From Ruegeria atlantica (lineage in GTDB: Bacteria > Pseudomonadota > Alphaproteobacteria > Rhodobacterales > Rhodobacteraceae): 64,000 bases of DNA. Below the pieces are notes generated by a model. That model did no database searches and was not told the DNA's origin. It worked only from the letters and a program-made list of their open reading frames with translations. The position numbers and the translations under genes were made by a program. The stretch spans positions 1 to 64,000 of the forward strand of contig WQBJ01000013.1 in the NCBI GenBank assembly GCA_013032095.1. The letters run 5' to 3'. Of the stretch, positions 9,077 to 18,627 are shown piece after piece; position 1 is the stretch's first letter; every line of letters begins with the position of its first letter.

Positions 9077-10045
9077 TCAGACCTTGATGTTGGTAAGAAC
9101 GCGCATAACAATCAGGTTCAGCGTCAGCATGATGCCCACGAAGAAACAGAGCGGGATGAACAGGGGGTGGTCAAGCACGTCGTCATAGTATCCGGGGTCC
9201 GTTACCAGAATGAACACCAGACAAAACAGCGGGAAACCGGATAGAAACTTGCCGGACCATTGCGCTTCGGCAGTGATCGCTTTTACGCGGCGGAACAGGC
9301 GGAAACGAGCACGGATTACCTGAGCCAGACCGGCCAGAATTTCGGCGAGATTACCGCCCGATTGTTGTTGGATACCAACGGCAACGGCCAAAAACCGAAG
9401 ATCCTGCATATCCAGTCGCTCAGCCAGATCCTTTAGTGCTTCGCCCACATCACGACCATATGCGCATTCGTCCGCGATAACACCAAATTCCGTGCCGAGT
9501 GGGTCCTGCACCTCGTTGGCGACAATCTGAACCGAGGACACAAACGGGTTACCAACACGCAGAGAGCGAACCATAAGCTCTACTGCATCGGGAAGCTGTT
9601 CTTCCAACATACTCATGCGTTTGCTGGCTTTGCGGCTTACCCAAGTGTAAACGCCGCCAATTCCAATCAAAACTGACAGGGCCACGCGCAATATTATCTC
9701 TGTTGCGGTGCCGACGCTGAGCGCCACAAAGGCAAAACAAGACACCAAAGCCATGACCAGGATCAGTTGCCGCGGCGAAAAGGCGATGGCCGCCTTTTGT
9801 GCTTTATCAGCTAGCAAAGAATAGAGTGGAATGCTCTGAGACTTCATGTGCTGCTGCATCTCTTTGCGCAGCTGTTCCAGAACTTGCTCCCGCCCAACGC
9901 CTTTGTCCAGCATATCGAGACGGCGATTCACGCGGCTGTTCAGACTGATAGATTTGCCGAACGCCACCAGATAGATGCCTTCGACCAGAGCGAACACCGC
10001 GACGAAGATCACGACATATATGATCGCCTCAACAGGCAGTTGCAT
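9077..10045 (-). CDS. tadB: Tad pilus inner-membrane platform protein TadB
   Basis: A 322-residue T2SSF-family protein. It has an N-terminal helix (IIYVVIFVAVFALVEGIYLV), central helices (LILVMALVSCFAFVALSVG), the conserved T2SSF segment LPDAVELMVRSLRVGNPF and two C-terminal helices. It pairs with the adjacent TadC as the inner-membrane core of the pilus machine. It starts 12 bases after the cpaF stop and ends 11 bases before the tadC start, so the three genes are tightly co-transcribed. Confidence 0.93.
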   Translation of the reverse strand: MQLPVEAIIYVVIFVAVFALVEGIYLVAFGKSISLNSRVNRRLDMLDKGVGREQVLEQLRKEMQQHMKSQSIPLYSLLADKAQKAAIAFSPRQLILVMALVSCFAFVALSVGTATEIILRVALSVLIGIGGVYTWVSRKASKRMSMLEEQLPDAVELMVRSLRVGNPFVSSVQIVANEVQDPLGTEFGVIADECAYGRDVGEALKDLAERLDMQDLRFLAVAVGIQQQSGGNLAEILAGLAQVIRARFRLFRRVKAITAEAQWSGKFLSGFPLFCLVFILVTDPGYYDDVLDHPLFIPLCFFVGIMLTLNLIVMRVLTNIKV

Positions 10046-10056
10046 ACTCAGATCTC

Positions 10057-11490
<1,434 letters not shown>

Positions 11491-11515
11491 GGCGGCTCTC
11501 TCCCTTTAGTACTGG

Positions 11516-12745
11516 TTACGCGGCCTCAGCGTCGCTGCTGCCAAGGCTGTGAAGCGACTTCGCAAGTTTTGCGATTTCCCGGCGCAGCGGGTTCTTGGCG
11601 GCTGCACTGGCCAGCGGCTGGCCGTGGTCACCGCTTTGCATGACCGGCTTGCCTCCCTCGGGCAGTTGCAGGTCAATAGAAATTCCCAGGCTTTCGCCCA
11701 TCCGCTTGACCCGGCTTTTGCCGTTCAGATCAGTGAATTTCGGTGCCCGGTTCAGAGCGAAGCGCAATTTGTTGAACGGCAGCTCTTCTGCCTGCAAGGC
11801 ACGCTTCAAGCGCAGTGCGTTCTGGGCCGAACGCATATCCAGCTCAATCATCGCAAAATAGACGTGGGCGGTCTGAAGAACGGTTTCCGACCAGTGAACT
11901 AGCGTCGAAGGCATATCAACGATGACATAGTCAAAGCGTCGTCTGGCGGTTTCGATGACTCGTTCGATGTCTTGGGGTGTGATCAGGTCCAATGGCACCA
12001 TGTCCGAAGGTGCCGTCAAAACCTCGAGTTTGTCTTCGTAGGTTTGAAGCGCTTGCGAGAACACGTCATCATCCATTGACGAGGTGTCCGACAGCATTTC
12101 AAAGACAGTCTCACGCCGGGGCAGGTCCAGGTAGGTCGAAACCGTGCCGAATTGCAGATCTAGGTCCAGCAGGCAAACAGACGGGGCATCTTTGTCTGAA
12201 ACAGTCGCCAGCTCCCAGGCCAGATTGACCGCCAGGGTGGTCGAACCCACACCACCCGCCAGTCCGTGCACAACAAACAAAGCGCCTTCTTTCGATTCAC
12301 CTTGCGCCAGCGGTGCAGCGGCCTGTTGCACAGCAACCGGGTCGGGTTGGTTCATCCGATCAATGGCTTCCTGCAGTTCACCTTCGGGCAGAGGGTAGGG
12401 GACAAATTCATCCGCACCCTTGCGCAGCAACTGATGCAGAGAAGCCGGAGTGACATCTTCCGCAATCAGAACAATCTTGATCTTCTTTTCTTTGGCACGG
12501 GTGATGATCTCACCCATCAGCGACAGGTTGTCTTCATCTTCGCCATCAATCGCCAACGCGACAAATTCCAGAGAATCGGCATCGGGTTGGCTGAAGAATG
12601 CCAGAGCTTCGGCAAATCCAAGATCACCCCAGCGCTCTCCCAGAGCCGCTTCCATATCTTCGATCAGTAGATCAAAATTCTGGACATCGCGGCTTATAGT
12701 GCAAGCCAGGATGGCATTTTCGTTCTGTGGCGTAGCGCTCGTCAT
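11516..12745 (-). CDS. cpaE: Tad pilus localisation protein CpaE/TadZ
   Basis: I placed the start at ATG 12745 (MTSATPQ); the frame is open to 12775. Of 409 residues, about 1-130 form a receiver-like domain (IKIVLIAEDVTPASLHQLL). A MinD/ParA-type ATPase domain follows, with the deviant P-loop GLAGGVGSTT (161-170), in which the usual GKT lysine is replaced by serine, and Walker A' LLDLDLQFGTVS. CpaE/TadZ positions the pilus machine, often at a pole. The degenerate P-loop is typical of the family and is not a defect. Confidence 0.93.
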   Translation of the reverse strand: MTSATPQNENAILACTISRDVQNFDLLIEDMEAALGERWGDLGFAEALAFFSQPDADSLEFVALAIDGEDEDNLSLMGEIITRAKEKKIKIVLIAEDVTPASLHQLLRKGADEFVPYPLPEGELQEAIDRMNQPDPVAVQQAAAPLAQGESKEGALFVVHGLAGGVGSTTLAVNLAWELATVSDKDAPSVCLLDLDLQFGTVSTYLDLPRRETVFEMLSDTSSMDDDVFSQALQTYEDKLEVLTAPSDMVPLDLITPQDIERVIETARRRFDYVIVDMPSTLVHWSETVLQTAHVYFAMIELDMRSAQNALRLKRALQAEELPFNKLRFALNRAPKFTDLNGKSRVKRMGESLGISIDLQLPEGGKPVMQSGDHGQPLASAAAKNPLRREIAKLAKSLHSLGSSDAEAA

Positions 12746-12910
12746 TAACACAATCCTTGTCGCGAGAGCTAGCAAACCGGTTGTGTCTGACGACTCTGCC
12801 TAGTTTGCTGTTGTCCCGTTGCGGCCAATTTGGGCCGTAGGTCACCTAATTGTAGAAAATTTGGCTTGGAACTTTGGCAACATTTAGGCGCAAAAGAACC
12901 AATTGTAGGG

Positions 12911-12935
12911 AAATGGGCGACGATGCCGCCCATTT
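12911..12935 (-). terminator. Possible weak terminator or attenuator between the ompA-like gene and cpaE
   Basis: A perfect 9-bp stem AAATGGGCG/CGCCCATTT with a 7-base loop lies just after the OmpA-like stop (12944). On the minus strand it is followed only by ATTTCCCT, so termination would be partial. The ~200-base gap before cpaE otherwise holds no recognised element. Confidence 0.45.
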
Positions 12936-12943
12936 CTTAGGGA

Positions 12944-13570
12944 TTATTCATCGCCGCCAGTCGTGGTGTCTTCTCGCGCGATGTAGCTTTCGCGCGTCGC
13001 GCTCGCAACATACTCGCGATAGATCACTTCAGCGTACTTACCGTCCAGAAGCTGCGGTGCACGATCCACAAAGCCCGACACCTCGGTTACAGTCCGACGG
13101 TTGCGACGATCCCGATCCGGAGTATCGATCAGAGGGCGCGACTTGCCAAACGATACTACGGCCTCGAGACGTGAGCGGGAAATGCCCTGCCGTGTCAGGA
13201 ACGCAACTGCTGCATTGGCGCGCCGTTGACCCAAGGCCTTATTGTAACCCGCCGACCCCACGGCATCGGTATGACCGTATACGCGGAACCTTGCTTCGGG
13301 GAACTGCTTGATCCAATCCGCCTGCCGCAACAAAATACGCTGGGCTGTAGCGTCCAACTGTGCACTATCAAAGGCAAAATTGATCTGCGTCGGAACTTCG
13401 GCTGCAAAACGCTGGCCAAGGATCTGGGCATAGGTCAGTTCGCCGTTCATGACCTGGACGTTGTTCAAGGTCGCATTTCCGAACGCACCTTGATCGATTT
13501 CATATCCAGCCTCACGCGTGCAAGCGGCGACAGCGACCGAAAGACCCAGTGTGATGATCCACTTGTTCAT
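12944..13570 (-). CDS. OmpA-family lipoprotein of the Tad locus
   Basis: 208 residues. A lipoprotein signal ends at Cys17 (VAVAAC), and a C-terminal OmpA peptidoglycan-binding domain covers about residues 55-165 (INFAFDSAQLDATAQRIL, then YGHTDAVGSAGYNKALGQRR). It stands between the secretin gene cpaC and cpaE, where other Tad loci have cpaD. It is probably an outer-membrane lipoprotein that ties the secretin to the cell wall; that role is inferred from position and domain. It starts 15 bases downstream of the cpaC stop, so translation is probably linked. Confidence 0.87.
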   Translation of the reverse strand: MNKWIITLGLSVAVAACTREAGYEIDQGAFGNATLNNVQVMNGELTYAQILGQRFAAEVPTQINFAFDSAQLDATAQRILLRQADWIKQFPEARFRVYGHTDAVGSAGYNKALGQRRANAAVAFLTRQGISRSRLEAVVSFGKSRPLIDTPDRDRRNRRTVTEVSGFVDRAPQLLDGKYAEVIYREYVASATRESYIAREDTTTGGDE

Positions 13571-13585
13571 TGGTCTATCCTCCTA

Positions 13586-14992
13586 TCAATCCAACACGTA
13601 GCCGTAAGAACTGCCAAAGCCCTGCTTGGCAACTTCGGATGCGCCTCCGGATCCCGTACGCACAGTGCGCGCGGTTTTTCCGTTAATGAACAGGTCAAAT
13701 TCGCTTGGCGGCTTGACCCGGTCGGTCGGCAACGCAAGTGCTTCACCGCGAGTTGGCGACACGAGATGCGCAGTGACGATGATAACCAGTTCGGTTTGCT
13801 GGCGTTGGTATTCCGCGCTGCGGAACAATGCGCCAAGCACCGGTACATCACCGATCCAAGGAATTTGGCTGCTGACATCCGCGAAGTCGTCCTGGATCAG
13901 ACCAGCAATCGCAAAGCTTTCACCATCCCGCAGCTCAACCGTCGTTTTGGTCTGGCGTACGTTAAAGGTTGGCACGTTGTTGCCTGCAATTGTGAAGTCG
14001 GAGCTGCTGTCGATGCTGGAGACAGACGCGCCCATCTCGAGATTAATCAACTCACCGTCCACCACACGCGGAGTAAACAGAACCTGCACACCGAAATTCC
14101 GGTATTCAATGGCAATGTTGCCGTCATCCGCGGGAACCGGGATTGGAACTTGGCCACCCGCAAGAAACTCTGCTTCCTGACCAGACAGTGCGGAAAGGTT
14201 GGGTTCTGCTAGGCTGCGTGCAAGGCCTTTCGCTTCAAGTGCCTCAAGCAGCAAGCGGACCTGAGTAGATCCGGCACCAAACCCAAACAGGATAGCACCC
14301 GTGTTTGTCTGCTGAAGCGGAATGTTATTGTTAAGAGCATTAGTCAGTGCGCCCTGAGTGTTCAATGTGTTGAAACCACCCGTCACATCGCTACCGCCAA
14401 AGCCCAGCGACGCGGTCAGGCTTTTGGCTACCGACCGACTCATCTCTGCAAAGCGTACTTTCAGCATCACCTGCTGGACGCCACCCACCGACATCAGGTT
14501 CGAAACCCGCTCGGGCGCGTAACGCTCGGCCAGTTCCAAGGCTCGGGCAAGTTTTGCGCTGCTTGAAACAGTCCCAGAAAGCACGATGCCGTCATTGGCC
14601 GTGCGCACTTCAATCGGCTCAGTTGGCAGAATCTGCCGCAGGCGCTCTTTGAATTCAGATGTATCCGGTGATACGCGGACCCTGACGTTCGCCAGCAGAT
14701 TGCCCGCGCCGTCAAACAATGTCAGCGTGGTCAGGCCCGGTGCCTTGCCCAGCACGTAAATTGTGCGGTCCGAAAGCGACGAAATGTCAGCGATACCAGC
14801 ATTTGCGATGCTGAGTTCCGCAAATGGTTCCTCGCTTTCTACAACAATTGCGCGGTTCATGGGAACGTCCAGCGTTTCCGCTGAACCATTCTTTACCACA
14901 CGCAAAGTTTCAGCCCAGGCCGTTTGGCCGACCGGACTAACTACAAGCGTCAACCCCAACAGGGTTGCGCTGATCCAAGAACGTATTGTCAT
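13586..14992 (-). CDS. cpaC: Tad pilus secretin CpaC/RcpA
   Basis: Start ATG 14992 (MTIRSW) follows a GGAGAGGCAGG ribosome site. It gives a clean signal peptide ending near QTAWA, so I prefer it to 15013. The 468-residue protein has an N-terminal secretin domain (PMNRAIVVESEEPFAELSIA), a BON-like segment (IVLSGTVSSSAKLARALELA) and the C-terminal secretin core with the VPVPADDG-type gate region and PVLGALFRS near the end. It forms the outer-membrane ring through which the Flp pilus exits. Confidence 0.95.
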   Translation of the reverse strand: MTIRSWISATLLGLTLVVSPVGQTAWAETLRVVKNGSAETLDVPMNRAIVVESEEPFAELSIANAGIADISSLSDRTIYVLGKAPGLTTLTLFDGAGNLLANVRVRVSPDTSEFKERLRQILPTEPIEVRTANDGIVLSGTVSSSAKLARALELAERYAPERVSNLMSVGGVQQVMLKVRFAEMSRSVAKSLTASLGFGGSDVTGGFNTLNTQGALTNALNNNIPLQQTNTGAILFGFGAGSTQVRLLLEALEAKGLARSLAEPNLSALSGQEAEFLAGGQVPIPVPADDGNIAIEYRNFGVQVLFTPRVVDGELINLEMGASVSSIDSSSDFTIAGNNVPTFNVRQTKTTVELRDGESFAIAGLIQDDFADVSSQIPWIGDVPVLGALFRSAEYQRQQTELVIIVTAHLVSPTRGEALALPTDRVKPPSEFDLFINGKTARTVRTGSGGASEVAKQGFGSSYGYVLD

Positions 14993-15123
14993 GTGACCTG
15001 CCTCTCCGATCACGCCTCGTTTTAGGTTTACTACCTTATGCCTAATAAGCCTGCGCGAATTACGAATTTATTGCAATAATCAATGGTTTCTGGAAGTTTC
15101 CTTATGTGGGGAATGCGCAACAT

Positions 15124-15159
15124 GCAAAATGAAACAAGCCGCACAATCAGTGCGGCTTG
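15124..15159 (-). terminator. Terminator or attenuator between cpaB and cpaC
   Basis: A perfect stem CAAGCCGCAC/GTGCGGCTTG (15135-15159) with a 5-base loop lies 25 bases past the cpaB stop and is followed on the minus strand by TTTCATTTT. It sits inside the operon, so partial read-through into cpaC or a separate downstream promoter is implied. Confidence 0.7.
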
Positions 15160-15183
15160 TGTCGGTAAGTTCCTGATTTATTG

Positions 15184-16059
15184 TCAGTTTGTGCAGGGAA
15201 TCTCGGTCTTGACGATTTCCCCGCCGCGCCGCGTATTTACGGTGCAGATTTTCTCCTTGACGGCAGCCGGGGCAGGCTCAAGCGTTTTCAGGCCAAGCAA
15301 CTTTTGCTGGTCTACTTCCACAGCGCTAGTCACGGTATCTCCCTGCGCGCCGACCAATGCCAGTGACATGCGCCCCGTGTTCTGAGCTTGTGCCAATGCA
15401 GCAACTTGCTCTGGTGTCACGGCGACAGTAACGGTGCGTGCGATTGTTGTGCCGGTCAAGTCAGATCCAGCAGTCTGGTCGACTGCAATAAGTTCGATAT
15501 TGGTTTGAATTAGGCGTGTGATTTCACCTCCGCCGCCTTCGAAATCACCGCTGACCGATCCTGTCCAATAGACGTCTACAAGGTCGCCTGGACGCAGAAA
15601 GCCGGATACGCCCGACGCAACATCAACTCTGAAAGCAAAAGCGCGTTGGCCTTTTTTAAGACGTGAAATCAGACCAGCCGGCTGCCCGGGATTGGTTACT
15701 TTCACCGCCAATATTGCTTCGTCCTTTTCCATGGCTCTCTGGACGAATCGGTCCCCTTTGACGTCTTCAGGGAACAAATCTGACATGCCTACAAACGCGC
15801 CATCGGGAATTGCGCCTTCAGGCCAGTTCACAATCCGAACGTCTTCAGCGGTCAGAGGCTCCCCGTATTTTAGGGCCCGGTTGGAAACAATGACTTCGAC
15901 AGTGGGAATCGTTTTAACATTGGCCAGCGCATCCTTTGTTGCTTGGCGCTCGCGGGCGAGTTGATCCTGGTATTGTGCGATGTAGTCGCGCGCCAAATAG
16001 ACGGCGCCTCCTGCCAGTCCCAGGCCCACTATCAGGACAAGTCCAAATACTGCACGCAT
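15184..16059 (-). CDS. cpaB: Flp pilus assembly protein CpaB/RcpC
   Basis: I chose ATG 16059 (MRAVFGLVLIVG): it has an AAGGGG ribosome site and matches the common family N-terminus, whereas the frame is open to 16095 with a poor site. The 291-residue protein has one N-terminal membrane helix, a periplasmic SAF domain (NRALKYGEPLTAEDVRIVNW) and a RcpC-type C-terminal domain. The last residues contain two cysteines. It is a periplasmic component that stabilises the secretin channel. Confidence 0.92.
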   Translation of the reverse strand: MRAVFGLVLIVGLGLAGGAVYLARDYIAQYQDQLARERQATKDALANVKTIPTVEVIVSNRALKYGEPLTAEDVRIVNWPEGAIPDGAFVGMSDLFPEDVKGDRFVQRAMEKDEAILAVKVTNPGQPAGLISRLKKGQRAFAFRVDVASGVSGFLRPGDLVDVYWTGSVSGDFEGGGGEITRLIQTNIELIAVDQTAGSDLTGTTIARTVTVAVTPEQVAALAQAQNTGRMSLALVGAQGDTVTSAVEVDQQKLLGLKTLEPAPAAVKEKICTVNTRRGGEIVKTEIPCTN

Positions 16060-16214
16060 CTGCGACCCCTTATGCTGTTGTACTGTTTTTTTCATTGCCG
16101 CACTGACTACGACATCAATTTACCAAGTTGTAAAATTGAATTGTGTCGAAAAGGGGGACAATGCGTGATTTTATTCTTAACCGTGCCCATCGGATCCGTG
16201 TGAAATCAGTTTGC

Positions 16215-16439
16215 TTAGGACGGTGGATTGCCGAACTCGAGTTTAACTTCCATTTCTTCAACTTGGGTTGCTACGCCAGAAAGAGTTTGGCCGCTTTGTG
16301 CATCAATTCCTTTGACGGGTTCGGCTATGTAAATGGCGACAACACCGCCCATGAAGCCGATTGCAGCAGTTAGGACCACCCAATCAACTGTTATTGCGCC
16401 ATCCTCGTTCTCTGTGAAAAATCTGATTCTGTTTTTCAT
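16215..16439 (-). CDS. Second Flp-type pilin-like protein
   Basis: Start ATG 16439 (MKNRIRF) is used; the upstream frame to 16502 crosses the terminator. The 74-residue protein has a basic leader, a likely CpaA cleavage site after Gly14 (TENEDG/AITVDW) and a hydrophobic pilin helix (VVLTAAIGFMGGVVAIYIA). The N-terminal half is nearly the same as in the major Flp pilin upstream, but the C-terminal part differs and is acidic. It may be a minor pilin. A terminator separates it from the major pilin gene, so it is probably expressed less. Confidence 0.82.
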   Translation of the reverse strand: MKNRIRFFTENEDGAITVDWVVLTAAIGFMGGVVAIYIAEPVKGIDAQSGQTLSGVATQVEEMEVKLEFGNPPS

Positions 16440-16464
16440 ATGAGCACCAGATGTCCAGAGGTTT

Positions 16465-16498
16465 AAAAAAAAAGGGCCATGCCGAAACAGACAGGGCC
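16465..16498 (-). terminator. Terminator between the two flp genes
   Basis: On the minus strand a GGGCC/GGCCC stem with a long loop is followed by nine consecutive T (A tract 16465-16473 on the plus strand). It lies 33 bases after the major pilin stop, fitting high pilin expression with limited read-through. Confidence 0.7.
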
Positions 16499-16531
16499 CC
16501 ACTCTAAAGTTTTTCTGCTTAAGCAGCTGAC

Positions 16532-16732
16532 TTAGTCTAGCAGATTGATGCTGCTTGCAACAGTTGCGCCGCTCAGTGTCGAGCCAACGGCGTCAGCAAT
16601 GCTTTCGGTGCCTTCGCCAATTGCCGAGTAGGCAACTGCGGCCAGGCCAACGATCGCTGCGGTCAGAACGACCCAGTCAACAGTTACGGCGCCGTCTTCG
16701 TCTTTGCGGAAGTTCTTGATGAACTTGATCAT
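16532..16732 (-). CDS. flp: Flp/Fap-type major pilin
   Basis: A 66-residue prepilin. It has a basic leader (MIKFIKNFRKDEDG), predicted cleavage after Gly14, then AVTVDWVVLTAAIVGLAAVA as the hydrophobic polymerisation helix and a short Ser/Thr-rich C-terminus. The +5/+6 pair is Asp-Trp instead of the Glu-Tyr of the classical Flp motif, a form I associate with Rhodobacteraceae pilins. As the first gene of the Tad operon it is probably the main pilus subunit, processed by CpaA. A GGAGG-like ribosome site (AGGAGGGAC) precedes the start. Confidence 0.92.
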   Translation of the reverse strand: MIKFIKNFRKDEDGAVTVDWVVLTAAIVGLAAVAYSAIGEGTESIADAVGSTLSGATVASSINLLD

Positions 16733-17090
16733 GTTACGTCCCTCCTAAAGGATCAAATGGTAAATAAACCTCGGCGTGCTTCAGAGCTTTCTCTCTCAGT
16801 CCGCTCCCGACCGTCTCGGTATGGCACTATGATTGCCTGTCAGGCGTGGCAGGAATTGGGCCAAACACAGTTTTTTTCCGCTTGGGTTTAACTTTTTGAT
16901 AGGGTTTTCGGTAAGTTTTTGAAAACAAAAGAATAAAAAGTAGGAGGGCGGTAGGCCTTTTAGCGGTGCCGATGCAAAATTGCGCCAAATGAGGCGAAAT
17001 CGCCCCATTTCACCGCGTTTCTCTGGCTTTGGAAAGGCTTTTGCGTTTCAAATTGCACAAAAGCAAAAGCAAAAGCATGAGGCAGGCAAT
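16733..17090. other. Divergent flp / transglycosylase intergenic region
   Basis: This 358-base, AT-rich stretch separates the divergent flp and lytic transglycosylase genes. It contains a consensus sigma-54 type element on the plus strand (16822-16836), an 11-base palindrome GCCTGTCAGGC (16835-16845), several A/T tracts and a short AAAGC repeat just before the transglycosylase start (about 17060-17077). No further coding frame with good features was seen. Confidence 0.7.
16822..16836 (+). promoter_or_regulatory. Candidate sigma-54 (RpoN) -24/-12 promoter
   Basis: TGGCAC-N5-TTGC matches the fixed bases of the RpoN consensus exactly and points toward the lytic transglycosylase gene. The expected start site would be near 16848, leaving a leader of about 240 bases. 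A chance match at this level is uncommon but possible in 64 kb. Confidence 0.5.
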
Positions 17091-17957
17091 ATGAAACTCC
17101 GGGTCGCAATGGCCTGCGCCGGTATAGCGGCGTTGTTGATGTCGGGAACTTTACCTGCCATCGCAAACGAAAACGTGCCCAGGGGCGTATATAAAAGAGT
17201 TAAACCCCCTAAACCGGGCTCACGACCAAAAGTGACCGTTCAGATTTCGCCCGAGGAACACGCTGCAGCACCTTTCGCGCCCAGTACAGGGATCGAAATA
17301 GCTATCCCTGAAATTGTCGCCCGCACCAAGGTCGTCCCTCCGACTGTTCCGGGTACTGGACCGGGAAACAAACCGGTCGGATCCTACAAAGCGTTCTGGG
17401 AAAAGATTTCGCCTGCGCTTGCCGAAGGCAGTGCAGGTCGTCTGCACGCTGCCATAAACGCTTTGGCCGCAACCAATGTGGCATCACCGCGGCTGCAGAC
17501 GCTCCAGAACATTGCACAAAAGCAAGGGATCGAGATTCTGCGGTCAACCGTGGGGACAAATGTTTCGCCAGCGCTGGTGCTGGCAGTGATCTCAGTTGAA
17601 TCTGCCGGCCGTGCGGATGCGGTCAGTTCGGCTGGGGCGCAGGGCTTGATGCAGTTGATGCCTGCCACTGCCCGTCGATTTGGTGTTCGGGACAGTTTCG
17701 AACCCTCTCAGAATATATCGGGCGGGGTGAAATACTTGAACTGGCTGATGGAAGAGTTCGGAAATGATCCGATTCTGGTGCTGGCAGGGTATAACGCGGG
17801 TGAGGGCGCTGTGCGCAAACACGGAGGCGTACCGCCATATGCTGAAACGAGGGACTATGTTCCCAAGGTCATTGCAGCGTTTCAAATTGCCAAAGCTCTA
17901 TGCTCAACACCACCCGAACTGATTTCGGACGGGTGTGTGTTCCAGACTTTGAACTGA
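17091..17957 (+). CDS. Secreted lytic murein transglycosylase (SLT domain)
   Basis: I chose ATG 17091 (MKLRVAMA) because it begins a clear signal peptide ending near PAIA/NE and follows GAGGCAGG; the longer frame from 16980 has no such site. The 288-residue protein has a Pro-rich linker (about 35-100) and a C-terminal SLT domain. Catalytic Glu170 lies in ISVESAGRADAVS, followed by GAQGLMQLMPATA and LAGYNAGEGAV. It cleaves peptidoglycan in the periplasm. It is divergent from the Flp pilin genes, so a role in opening the wall for the pilus is plausible but inferred. Confidence 0.9.
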   Translation: MKLRVAMACAGIAALLMSGTLPAIANENVPRGVYKRVKPPKPGSRPKVTVQISPEEHAAAPFAPSTGIEIAIPEIVARTKVVPPTVPGTGPGNKPVGSYKAFWEKISPALAEGSAGRLHAAINALAATNVASPRLQTLQNIAQKQGIEILRSTVGTNVSPALVLAVISVESAGRADAVSSAGAQGLMQLMPATARRFGVRDSFEPSQNISGGVKYLNWLMEEFGNDPILVLAGYNAGEGAVRKHGGVPPYAETRDYVPKVIAAFQIAKALCSTPPELISDGCVFQTLN

Positions 17958-17962
17958 AAAAA

Positions 17963-17988
17963 GGCCCGCCAGAATCGGCGGGCCTTTT
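17963..17988. terminator. Bidirectional terminator between the transglycosylase and scoB
   Basis: The stem GGCCCGCC/GGCGGGCC is flanked by AAAAAA on the left and TTTT on the right, so it can serve both convergent genes. Confidence 0.9.
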
Positions 17989-18000
17989 CCAAAGTGCGGT

Positions 18001-18627
18001 TCAGTTGACGAGTTTGGCTTCAGTAGCAGCGCGAATCTCGTCCTCGGTTACGCCCTCAGCCAGTTCGATGATCTTCAGGCCACCTTCGACAACATCCAGA
18101 ACGCCCAGATTGGTGATGATGCGATCCACCACCTTTTTACCGGTCAGCGGTAGGGTGCATTTCTTCAGCAGCTTGGACTTGCCGTGCTTGTTGGTGTGAT
18201 CCATCACGACGATCACACGGCCAACACCGGCCACAAGGTCCATCGCGCCACCCATGCCTTTGACCAGCACGCCGGGGATCATCCAGTTGGCCAGATCACC
18301 TTCCTCGTCGACCTCCATCGCGCCCAGAACAGCCGCGGCGATCTTGCCGCCACGGATCATGGCGAATGAGGTCGCGCTGTCGAAATACGAAGTGCGGGAA
18401 AGTTCGGTGATCGTTTGCTTACCAGCGTTGATCAGGTCGGGATCTTCTTCGCCCTCAAACGGGAAGGGGCCCATGCCTAGCATGCCGTTTTCGGATTGCA
18501 GAGTGATGTCCTTGTCACCCACATAGTTCGCCACCAGCGTCGGAATGCCGATACCGAGGTTCACATACATGCCGTCTTCCAACTCTTGCGCCGCGCGGGC
18601 GGCCATCTGATTGCGGTCCCAAGGCAT
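18001..18627 (-). CDS. scoB: Succinyl-CoA:3-ketoacid CoA-transferase subunit B
   Basis: A 208-residue CoA-transferase family I beta subunit. The active-site glutamate lies in LQSENGMLGMG; other family stretches are MYVNLGIGIPTLVANY and MKGMGGAMDLVAG-like (VKGMGGAMDLVAGVGRV). With ScoA it moves CoA from succinyl-CoA to acetoacetate, linking ketone-body or polyhydroxybutyrate breakdown to the TCA cycle. Its ATG overlaps the scoA stop by one base (TAATG), so the subunits are translationally coupled. A bidirectional terminator follows. Confidence 0.93.
   Translation of the reverse strand: MPWDRNQMAARAAQELEDGMYVNLGIGIPTLVANYVGDKDITLQSENGMLGMGPFPFEGEEDPDLINAGKQTITELSRTSYFDSATSFAMIRGGKIAAAVLGAMEVDEEGDLANWMIPGVLVKGMGGAMDLVAGVGRVIVVMDHTNKHGKSKLLKKCTLPLTGKKVVDRIITNLGVLDVVEGGLKIIELAEGVTEDEIRAATEAKLVN

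Noticed and set aside
17058..17078. AAAGC direct repeats suspected as a CRISPR-like or slippage element
   Set aside because: Only three short units with no spacers; most likely an A-rich leader of the transglycosylase gene.
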